Assembly (NCBI GenBank): GCA_964601125.1
Contig: CAZRKB010000025.1
Location: forward strand, 1-7,154
DNA from: DATDVC01 sp964601125
GTDB taxonomy: Bacteria > Patescibacteriota > Minisyncoccia > Phycocordibacterales > WO2-35-19
DNA: 7,154 nt
Direction: 5' to 3'
Shown here: positions 1 to 4,785 of the stretch, in pieces
Position numbering within the stretch: position 1 is the stretch's first letter
Layout: every line of letters starts with the position of its first letter
Notes under the pieces: generated by a model
The model's database searches: none
What the model saw: only the letters and a program-made list of their open reading frames with translations
Told to the model about the DNA's origin: nothing
Program-made: the position numbers and the translations under genes

Positions 1-39
1 GTACCCCACCACCCTATCTTTTGGAAGGTGGTCCTTATC
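1..39 (-). CRISPR. CRISPR repeat at window edge, leader-proximal unit of a second array
   Basis: These 39 bases match the repeats at 2451-2489 and 2521-2559 exactly. The repeat contains an inverted pair (ACCACC 8-13 with GGTGGT 27-32) able to form a 6-bp stem. Because the identical leader lies on its right side, it should be the first repeat of an array that extends leftwards, out of the window. A single repeat alone would not prove an array; the call rests on identity with the array at 2395-2559. Confidence 0.7.
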
Positions 40-232
40 CAGTTTTTGGTGGTTTTCTCGTCCGGAGGACGAGCATCATCCTAGGGCCGTACTGGAACGT
101 CCCTAAGCGGCCGGGTACATGGCATGGGCTCTCCCTAAAGAAGAGCTTGCTGTTTATTTGAGAAATATACCTGATTCCGCGTCAGACGCGGGGTACGCTT
201 CTCAAATCCTGCGGATTCAAAGTGCTGATCCT
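40..232 (-). ncRNA. Structured leader RNA, copy 1 (candidate tracr/scout-like RNA)
   Basis: A 193-nt sequence predicted to be transcribed leftwards from about position 232, running directly into the CRISPR repeat. It holds several hairpins. The first is 57-63/67-73 (7 bp, 3-nt loop). The second is 82-86/101-105 with an inner CGT/ACG pair (88-90/97-99). The third is a 9-bp stem, 156-164/199-207, enclosing TACC/GGTA (168-171/192-195) and CCGCGT/ACGCGG (177-182/186-191, 3-nt loop). On the transcribed strand it carries GTACCCC (from 190-196), GTACCC (113-118) and ACCACC (48-53). These are complementary to GGGGTAC and GGTGGT in the crRNA-sense repeat. Most CRISPR leaders are AT-rich and unstructured, so an RNA role is plausible. 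It could still be only a leader. Confidence 0.6.
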
Positions 233-238
233 ACTTAA

Positions 239-268
239 ATCATACACCCAAAAGACTAATTTTGTCAA
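239..268 (-). promoter_or_regulatory. Leftward sigma70-type promoter of leader copy 1
   Basis: On the minus strand, TTGACA (plus 263-268) is followed after 18 nt by TATGAT (plus 239-244). The predicted start site, about 7 nt further, falls at 232-233, which is exactly where the 232-bp repeat ends. Its -35 box lies back to back with the -35 box of the rightward effector promoter at 270-275, so the two are divergent and almost touching. Confidence 0.65.
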
Positions 269-269
269 A

Positions 270-298
270 TTGACTAACTTTTATCTTTGTGGTATATA
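270..298 (+). promoter_or_regulatory. Rightward promoter of the effector gene
   Basis: TTGACT (270-275), a 17-nt spacer and TATATA (293-298) form a good sigma70-like promoter. The predicted start near 305 leaves a 5' leader of about 15 nt, so the AGGAG at 305-309 would sit at the extreme 5' end of the mRNA. The element adjoins the divergent leader promoter. Confidence 0.55.
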
Positions 299-319
299 AG
301 ACAAAGGAGTTATTTGAGA

Positions 320-1585
320 ATGCCACAGAAATACACTGCCCCGAGTAAGGTGAGAGCCAAGGCGTTTAAACAACGCCTTGTGGTAGATAAGGAAACAAAA
401 AGTACAGTCTTCAAGTTATCCAAGATGATGGCTCACCTCTGGAATATGGGGGTTGAGCAGAGCAGGGTTTGGCTTGAACAAGCCGCAACAGAGCGTAAAA
501 AACCGAAAGAAGAAAGGGAGGAAACGACTCCGGTAACTAGCTTTTCTTTTAATCTCTGGCTGAAGAAGATGCGTGACGTTGGGACAGAAATAGAGGTTGA
601 CGGCTCGAGAGAACTGCTTTCGTCGGCCTCGATTGATGTGTCTCGACAAATCTTGGCCAGAGTGGCGGACGGCTGGAAAGCTTTCTTCGAAGCCAAGAAG
701 AGAGGGGATACAGAAGTGAGGCCCCCCATGCCAATGAACACTGATCACTTTCAAGCCCTTCAATGGTCGGCACAAAACATAAAACTGCAAAATGGGATTG
801 TATCCCTGCCTGGGTTTTCTGGTGGTATAAAGCTTCGGTTTTCTCTTCGGCAAGTTATTGCTGAGCAGAGAGGTAGCAACCGTCCCAAAGAAAGCAACTA
901 TCTTGAGAGGATGATTGGTAAGAATGGTGTGCGGTACCTGACACTTACTTACGATTGGAGGGAAGACAAATTCTTTCTTTCTTGTGTGGTTGGGTTACCG
1001 CTAACCCCGCCGAAAACGGAACAACCAACTCTCTATAGAGCGATCGACTTGGGCGCAGGGAACATTGCAGTGAGCGATTCTGATGGGAGTGAGTTTCTGA
1101 TCCCATTACGCCGACCGGACAAGTGGCACCAGCCAGAAATTACCAAGATCGAAAAACGGCTAGGTAAAAGGAAAGTGTCGAAAAAACTAAAGCGAGCACG
1201 CAGCCACGCTTTTGAACGTCAGAGTGACCAACTCGAGACGTTCCAAAAGCAACTCGCTCACCGGCTGGCAGAGAAAAAAGTTGAGTGTATTGTGGTTGGA
1301 ATGCAAAAAATCAGGCTCGGACTAGCCCAATCAGAGGACGGCACTCCCAAGCAACATTACGGAGTACAGAACACCGGTAATTTGTTTCGTTTAGTTCTCT
1401 TTCTTCGCAGTAAGTGCGAGGAGCGGGGTATCCAGTTTCTAGAGCTTCCCGATCCTCAGAGAGAGGGGGGTATTGATGACCCGGAGAGTAAATTTCGAGC
1501 AAGCCGGAAGCTCTTGGATCTGGCTCTTGATGGGACCGGATTGGAGTTCCCAACCTCGTTTATTCGAAAAGGTTTTAGGTGGTGA
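320..1585 (+). CDS. Compact TnpB/Cas12-like RuvC-family protein, candidate CRISPR effector
   Basis: A 421-residue protein from ATG 320, chosen because AGGAG lies 10 nt upstream at 305-309; the frame stays open back to TTG 287 and a TTG at 314 is possible. The layout follows TnpB/Cas12. There is a WED-like N-terminus (about 1-50), a helical REC-like part with the AFFEAKKRG-type segment near 120-130, then RuvC-I (AIDLGAGN, Asp243). A basic bridging helix follows (about 275-300), then RuvC-II (CIVVGMQKI, 323-331) and a short C-terminus with a RuvC-III-like GIDDPESKFRAS (Asp386/387). Two oddities stand out. The expected RuvC-II glutamate position is Gly327, and the paired-cysteine zinc ribbon of TnpB is absent. 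It is followed by its own terminator and next to cas1 and CRISPR repeats. Alternatives are a transposon TnpB or a nuclease-dead TnpB-like regulator. The RuvC family call is firm; the CRISPR effector role is inferred from context. Confidence 0.75.
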   Translation: MPQKYTAPSKVRAKAFKQRLVVDKETKSTVFKLSKMMAHLWNMGVEQSRVWLEQAATERKKPKEEREETTPVTSFSFNLWLKKMRDVGTEIEVDGSRELLSSASIDVSRQILARVADGWKAFFEAKKRGDTEVRPPMPMNTDHFQALQWSAQNIKLQNGIVSLPGFSGGIKLRFSLRQVIAEQRGSNRPKESNYLERMIGKNGVRYLTLTYDWREDKFFLSCVVGLPLTPPKTEQPTLYRAIDLGAGNIAVSDSDGSEFLIPLRRPDKWHQPEITKIEKRLGKRKVSKKLKRARSHAFERQSDQLETFQKQLAHRLAEKKVECIVVGMQKIRLGLAQSEDGTPKQHYGVQNTGNLFRLVLFLRSKCEERGIQFLELPDPQREGGIDDPESKFRASRKLLDLALDGTGLEFPTSFIRKGFRW

Positions 1586-1589
1586 TCAT

Positions 1590-1632
1590 GTCCCGTGGAG
1601 GCGCTCTAGTATGGCGCTCCACGGGACTTTTT
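1590..1632 (+). terminator. Rho-independent terminator after the effector gene
   Basis: An 11-bp perfect stem (1590-1600 with 1617-1627) is extended by CGC/GCG (1602-1604 with 1614-1616) around a 9-nt loop and followed by TTTTT (1628-1632). It starts 5 nt after the effector stop. It would separate the effector mRNA from cas1, and would also cut short any TnpB-style omega RNA running out of the 3' end of the gene. Confidence 0.9.
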
Positions 1633-1633
1633 G

Positions 1634-1639
1634 TATACT
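1634..1639 (+). promoter_or_regulatory. Possible -10 box for a leaderless cas1 transcript
   Basis: TATACT lies 6 nt before the GTG start of cas1, so the predicted transcription start coincides with the start codon. No convincing -35 box is visible, since the spacing places it inside the terminator stem. The same -10-to-start spacing is seen at dnaB and htpX in this window. Confidence 0.35.
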
Positions 1640-1645
1640 TAGTTT

Positions 1646-2395
1646 GTGAATGCGAAATTAGTCGAAAAAATGTTTTATTACAGAGAAAAACATGGCTTAC
1701 AGTTTTGTAAAGTCATTATTTCTCAAAAAATAGAGCATCAATTTGCAATACTAGGAGATAGAAGTAGATTTTCAAAATTTGAGAAAGATATACTTGTTGC
1801 TACTGAAATACAATCAATACTTCTCATAGAAGCTAGAGCAGCAAGAGAATACTGGCGTTTATTCGGAATAAAAATATCCCAAAATAATAAAATGCTTTGG
1901 CAAGGCAGGAAACCCCACAATAAAGATGTTGCAAATCAGCTTTTGGATATCGGTTACCATTATTTGACTCAAAAAGTTAAGGATATTTTTGAAAAATTAG
2001 ATATGCCAACTGAAATAGGTTTTTTGCATAAAGCCCAGAGTAAAAAAGCTCATCCTTTCGTCTATGATTTTATGGAGTGGTTAAGACCTTTTGTTGTAGA
2101 TGAAGTTTTGTTAAAAATAGTCGCAAAAAAGAAAAAGCCAGTAGAAAAAGTTAACCAAAAACTAATCTCATGCTTAATTATCAAAATAAAAAAAGAATTT
2201 GAACAGAAATATTATCACAAAAGACTAAGATATTGTGTAACTCTGGATTATTGGATTCAGCTACTCATTTTAAGTTTTGAGAAAGCCGTCAATCAGAACA
2301 AAGAATACAAGCCATTTTTTCTAAGCCTAAGACATGAAAGCAGATGTGAAATATGCAAAATAAAACCGCTTAAGCTTGAACTTAAAAGCGGTTAA
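1646..2395 (+). CDS. cas1: Short Cas1-family CRISPR integrase lacking the N-terminal domain
   Basis: 249 residues from GTG 1646. An in-frame TAG at 1640-1642 forbids a longer start, and ATG 1670 is the alternative. No Shine-Dalgarno is seen. The protein matches the helical catalytic domain of Cas1: VIISQKIEHQ (23-32), LIEARAAREYW with Glu62, GYHYL (103-107), GFLHKA with His128, and VYDFMEWLRPFVVD with Asp141 and Glu144. These are the positions of the family's Glu, His and Asp/Glu metal ligands. Family members are usually about 300-340 aa. Here the N-terminal beta domain of roughly 80-100 residues is absent, with only about 20 residues before the helical core. A CEIC pair lies near the C-terminus (234-237). 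The gene is visibly more AT-rich than the effector gene. No cas2 is present. Cas1 without Cas2 is known from type V-C and V-D systems. It could be a functional mini-integrase or a truncated remnant; intact motifs favour function. Confidence 0.85.
   Translation: MNAKLVEKMFYYREKHGLQFCKVIISQKIEHQFAILGDRSRFSKFEKDILVATEIQSILLIEARAAREYWRLFGIKISQNNKMLWQGRKPHNKDVANQLLDIGYHYLTQKVKDIFEKLDMPTEIGFLHKAQSKKAHPFVYDFMEWLRPFVVDEVLLKIVAKKKKPVEKVNQKLISCLIIKIKKEFEQKYYHKRLRYCVTLDYWIQLLILSFEKAVNQNKEYKPFFLSLRHESRCEICKIKPLKLELKSG
2357..2393 (-). terminator. Leftward terminator of the CRISPR array, inside the 3' end of cas1
   Basis: AACCGCTT (2364-2371) pairs with AAGCGGTT (2386-2393), with an inner AAG/CTT pair (2372-2374 with 2381-2383). 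On the minus strand the stem is followed by a T-rich tract, GGTTTTATTTTG (plus 2355-2366). There is no T-run on the plus-strand side. This fits termination of a leftward transcript coming from the array, and it overlaps the last codons of cas1. Confidence 0.6.
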
Positions 2396-2559
2396 TCCTT
2401 TGGAAGGTGGTCCTTATCTTTTGGACTTGGTGCGGGTGCGGGTGTTGCGGGTACCCCACCACCCTATCTTTTGGAAGGTGGTCCTTATCGCTTCTGCCAC
2501 TTGTTATCGAATCTATCATGGTACCCCACCACCCTATCTTTTGGAAGGTGGTCCTTATC
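2395..2559 (-). CRISPR. CRISPR mini-array: three repeats (one degenerate), two spacers
   Basis: Exact 39-nt repeats lie at 2451-2489 and 2521-2559; an extra shared G at 2450/2520 would make them 40 nt. A third, degenerate unit at 2395-2418 keeps 24 nt of the repeat with one mismatch and has lost the rest. Spacers are 2490-2520 (31 nt) and 2419-2450 (32 nt), giving periods of 70 and 71 bp. Repeats carry the ACCACC/GGTGGT inverted pair. Degeneration at the left end, the leader with promoter on the right, and the leftward terminator in cas1 all indicate transcription on the minus strand. crRNA-sense repeats therefore begin GATAAGGACC and end GGTGGGGTAC. The degenerate unit overlaps the cas1 stop codon. 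Few units make the call less certain than a long array would, but the cas1 neighbour supports it strongly. Confidence 0.85.
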
Positions 2560-2752
2560 CAGTTTTTGGTGGTTTTCTCGTCCGGAGGACGAGCATCATC
2601 CTAGGGCCGTACTGGAACGTCCCTAAGCGGCCGGGTACATGGCATGGGCTCTCCCTAAAGAAGAGCTTGCTGTTTATTTGAGAAATATACCTGATTCCGC
2701 GTCAGACGCGGGGTACGCTTCTCAAATCCTGCGGATTCAAAGTGCTGATCCT
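2521..2752 (-). repeat. 232-bp direct repeat, copy 2
   Basis: Exact copy of 1-232, made of the leader-proximal repeat (2521-2559) and the structured leader (2560-2752). Identity stops at 2752, one base before the predicted start site of the leftward promoter at 2760-2787. It separates the CRISPR locus from the rplU upstream region. Confidence 0.95.
2560..2752 (-). ncRNA. Structured leader RNA, copy 2 (candidate tracr/scout-like RNA)
   Basis: The same 193-nt sequence as 40-232, here heading the array at 2395-2559. Stems are at 2577-2583/2587-2593, 2602-2606/2621-2625, 2676-2684/2719-2727 and 2697-2702/2706-2711. The same short anti-repeat matches are present: GGGGTAC at 2710-2716, GGGTAC at 2633-2638 and GGTGGT at 2568-2573 on the plus strand. 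In the predicted leftward transcript this RNA precedes the repeats directly, so scaffold and guide would be made as one precursor. Confidence 0.6.
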
Positions 2753-2759
2753 GACTTGA

Positions 2760-2787
2760 AGTGTACATATAAAATTTAAAGTGTCAA
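2760..2787 (-). promoter_or_regulatory. Leftward promoter of leader copy 2 and the CRISPR array
   Basis: On the minus strand, TTGACA (plus 2782-2787) is followed after 16 nt by TACACT (plus 2760-2765). The predicted start site is at about 2752-2753, the limit of the 232-bp repeat. The consensus -35 and correct placement argue for function. The intervening sequence does not resemble the promoter of copy 1. It lies in the short gap before rplU, whose own rightward promoter I cannot identify with confidence. Confidence 0.6.
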
Positions 2788-2820
2788 GTAGTTGCATAAA
2801 ATAAGGAAATCCGGTAGAGT

Positions 2821-3243
2821 ATGCCTGTTATGCCAGCAACCAAAAAAAGCAAATCAGAATCAGCCCCAGAGGCCAAACCAGTCAAAGCAAAAAAGAGCCC
2901 AAAGGCGCCAGAAAATAAAGGTGGTTTTGCTATTATTGAAACGGGAGGCAAGCAATACCGTGTTTCTGTGGGTGATTTTGTTAAGATAGAAAAACTCAAA
3001 GGTGGGGAATACAAAGAGGGTGACACTTTGACTTTTGACAAAGTCCTTTTGGTTGACAATGGCTCTGATGTTACTGATATCGGCACTCCATACATAAATG
3101 GCGCTAAGGTTTCTGCTACTCTAATTGAAATTGGCAGACTCCCCAAAGTTACTGTAATAAAGTACAAACAAAAAAGCCGTTACTTCAAGAAGAACGGCCA
3201 CAGGCAGCCCTATTTCAAAGTTCAAATTCAAAAGATTGGATAA
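2821..3243 (+). CDS. rplU: 50S ribosomal protein L21
   Basis: 140 residues from ATG 2821; a weak AAGGAA lies at 2803-2808, and ATG 2830 is an alternative start. The core begins near residue 36 with FAIIETGGKQYRVSVGD. It continues through LPKVTVIKYKQKSRYFKKNGHRQPY and ends in FKVQI, the typical L21 signature for contact with 23S rRNA. L21 is usually about 100 aa. The extra 35 N-terminal residues are rich in Lys, Ala, Pro and Ser and look like a disordered basic tail. The usual partner rpmA (L27) is not next to it; the following gene is convergent. The CRISPR locus ends only about 70 bp upstream. Confidence 0.97.
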   Translation: MPVMPATKKSKSESAPEAKPVKAKKSPKAPENKGGFAIIETGGKQYRVSVGDFVKIEKLKGGEYKEGDTLTFDKVLLVDNGSDVTDIGTPYINGAKVSATLIEIGRLPKVTVIKYKQKSRYFKKNGHRQPYFKVQIQKIG

Positions 3244-3245
3244 TC

Positions 3246-3458
3246 TTAAATACTACTGACTTCGGTGTCCGGTTCTATGCTTTTGCGTTCAGCGACATGC
3301 TGTAGCAAAACTTGTTTTTGGTATTCATTCAATTCCGGGTCGAGTCCCAGAACCATGGCCGACCCATCACCTAGCTTCATCAGCCTAAATAGACCTAGCA
3401 CCGAACCATCTTTTGTAACCCTAAACTCCTCATGGTGTAGCAAATCTTTGTAGAGCAC
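3246..3458 (-). CDS. Small hypothetical protein (70 aa)
   Basis: I do not recognise this protein. It starts at GTG 3458 with AGAGG (plus 3465-3469) 6 nt upstream, a good Shine-Dalgarno for this window, and stops 2 nt from the convergent rplU stop. The sequence is a mix of charged and hydrophobic residues (FRVTKDGSVLGLFRLMKLGD, then a helix-like ELNEYQKQVLLQHVAE) with no signal peptide or membrane segment, so it would be a small cytosolic protein. It is the last gene of the minus-strand series after the VKOR gene. A 62-aa reading frame lies on the opposite strand, but it has no ribosome binding site and low-complexity serine-rich content. Confidence 0.6.
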   Translation of the reverse strand: MLYKDLLHHEEFRVTKDGSVLGLFRLMKLGDGSAMVLGLDPELNEYQKQVLLQHVAERKSIEPDTEVSSI

Positions 3459-3510
3459 GTTGTACCTCTGGGTTACATTAAACCCAAAAGTAGATTAAGT
3501 TTGAGTGAAT

Positions 3511-4131
3511 TTAGTACAAAAAGAAGTCTTTAAATTTGGCGAAAATCAAGACTGCGAGAAGAATGTATCCTAAAATAAGTAGAAGTATATGATGCTTTTC
3601 TAGAAATGCGTCCAATGGCCGACATGTTTTCTTGAAAGAAAAATGACCCTCTTTGATATTCCATATTGTAGTGTAGAGGAAAATCGGCCACGTCACCAAC
3701 CAAACAACCAGACAGTAAAGACAAAGCGAACCCAAAACATAAAGACTTTCATAAGCAAACCAAATAACAAAAATGATTGAAGCTAGAGTTCCCAAATTTA
3801 CTAAAGCCCAAAATATTTTTTTAGATCGTGAAGGGAAGTTTCGACTTATCAAATTCTCCTCCGGGATTACGTGGTATATGAGAGAAAGAGCGACACCAAA
3901 AAGAAGGCTGAAGGAAATTAGGCCAAGTATCGGGTTTGGAAAGCCGAAAATCTGACCTTGTTTTGATAATATGGCGTTGCCACAGCTTATAAATGGGTTT
4001 AGGTTACAGGGCAGATCGGTTTCAGGATTTTCCATTAGAGAAATAGTATCGAGCATTAAAAAGAAAGATGCAAAAAGACCAACAAGAGAGAGGGTGATTA
4101 ATAGATAGGGAAAGTGTTTTTTTATTGTCAT
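3511..4131 (-). CDS. Vitamin K epoxide reductase (VKOR) family membrane protein
   Basis: 206 residues from ATG 4131; the frame extends to TTG 4161 (216 aa), which is 1 nt from the recR stop. It is a membrane protein with about five hydrophobic segments. In TTG-start numbering it has the loop cysteine pair Cys52 and Cys60 (CNLNPFISCG) and the active-site CXXC at 147-150 (CLYC) at the head of a membrane helix, as in VKOR homologues. Bacterial members reoxidise a DsbA-like partner with quinone as acceptor and so drive disulfide formation outside the membrane. There is no fused thioredoxin domain and no DsbA-like gene in the window, so the partner must be elsewhere. It follows recR closely and is probably cotranscribed. 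Confidence 0.88.
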   Translation of the reverse strand: MTIKKHFPYLLITLSLVGLFASFFLMLDTISLMENPETDLPCNLNPFISCGNAILSKQGQIFGFPNPILGLISFSLLFGVALSLIYHVIPEENLISRNFPSRSKKIFWALVNLGTLASIIFVIWFAYESLYVLGSLCLYCLVVWLVTWPIFLYTTIWNIKEGHFSFKKTCRPLDAFLEKHHILLLILGYILLAVLIFAKFKDFFLY

Positions 4132-4162
4132 TTTTAATTTTTCAAGAAAATTATCTCGCAAA

Positions 4163-4774
4163 TTAGCTTCTATTTTTTAAAGCATTTTTAAGTGTATCAG
4201 GGTCAGTATACTCCAGTTCACTCCCCATAGACAAGCCCTTACCTAGGTGAGTAATCTTAATTTTTTTCGATTCAGTGAGCGGTTTCAGAAATTTTTCTAC
4301 GAAAATTCCTGTATTTTCGCCCTCTGGGTTCCAATTGACTCCCAAAATTATTTCCCTTATTTTGTTATCCTCCTTGATTCTAGATTCTAGCTTCTGGATC
4401 CTAATTCTCTTCTCCGGCTCTTTGTCTAATATTGGTACGGAGCCGCCAAGCACAAAATAAACGCCATTAAAACTCCCATTTTTCTCGACAGACTCAAGAT
4501 CAATGTCTCTTTGTACTATCATCAAGATTTCCTTCTCTCTTGCGTGGTCAGCACAAATTCCACAAACTGTTTGATTATCATGTTTTTTGGGAAAAAATCT
4601 TTTGCAGTCAAAGCAATTTGAAATATCTTTTTTGAGTTCAGCAATATTTTTAGACAATTCCTCCAAAGTTCCGTTGCCTCTTGTGAGTAAATAGTAAACA
4701 AACCTGCGGGCCTGCCGCGGCCCAATCCCCGGAAATTCTGCAAATATTCTGCTTAATTTTTCTATCGAATTCAT
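4163..4774 (-). CDS. recR: Recombination mediator protein RecR
   Basis: 203 residues from ATG 4774, the usual length for RecR. Domains in order are an N-terminal helix-hairpin-helix (FPGIGPRQARR, 14-24), a C4 zinc finger (Cys54, Cys57, Cys71, Cys74), and a TOPRIM domain (ILMIVQRDIDLESVE through VYFVLGG and IILGVNWNPEGENTG). The C-terminus is LGKGLSMGSELEYTDPDTL. The TOPRIM VVE motif reads IVQ here. RecR works with RecO and RecF to load RecA on gapped DNA. It lies between dnaB and the VKOR gene on the same strand, 50 nt downstream of dnaB with a palindromic repeat in the gap. No clear Shine-Dalgarno is seen at normal spacing. Confidence 0.97.
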   Translation of the reverse strand: MNSIEKLSRIFAEFPGIGPRQARRFVYYLLTRGNGTLEELSKNIAELKKDISNCFDCKRFFPKKHDNQTVCGICADHAREKEILMIVQRDIDLESVEKNGSFNGVYFVLGGSVPILDKEPEKRIRIQKLESRIKEDNKIREIILGVNWNPEGENTGIFVEKFLKPLTESKKIKITHLGKGLSMGSELEYTDPDTLKNALKNRS

Positions 4775-4785
4775 TTTGGCTTGGT

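Larger units (their letters stand above)
1..232 (-). repeat. 232-bp direct repeat, copy 1 (CRISPR repeat plus structured leader)
   Basis: This segment is identical, base for base, to 2521-2752 and lies in the same orientation 2520 bp away. Reading leftwards it consists of the structured leader (232 to 40) and then one CRISPR repeat (39 to 1). Identity ends at 232/2752; beyond that the copies diverge, although both carry a leftward promoter there. The outer (left) limit cannot be seen because the window starts at the repeat's first base. Together the two copies bracket the effector and cas1 genes. Homologous recombination between them could delete the cas genes and fuse the arrays; that is inference. 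Confidence 0.95.

Noticed and set aside
40..232. tRNA or known riboswitch in the structured leader
   Set aside because: The hairpins do not assemble into a cloverleaf with an acceptor stem and T-loop, and I recognise no conserved riboswitch core.
287..319. Upstream TTG extension of the effector by 11 residues
   Set aside because: This start has no Shine-Dalgarno and would place the codon upstream of the predicted -10 box. ATG 320 has AGGAG at good spacing and lies downstream of the promoter.
1590..1627. Palindrome after the effector as an IS200/IS605 right-end hairpin
   Set aside because: The long perfect stem followed by five T residues close to the stop codon is better explained as a terminator. 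No matching left-end hairpin or transposase gene tnpA is visible.
2376..2681. Open reading frames of 101 and 65 aa across the CRISPR repeats and leader
   Set aside because: They run through repeats and spacers, have no ribosome binding site, and their similarity to themselves comes only from the repeats. They are not genes.
3265..3453. Plus-strand 62-aa reading frame opposite the 70-aa gene
   Set aside because: It has no ribosome binding site and a serine-rich shadow-type composition; the minus-strand frame has a good start signal and protein-like composition.
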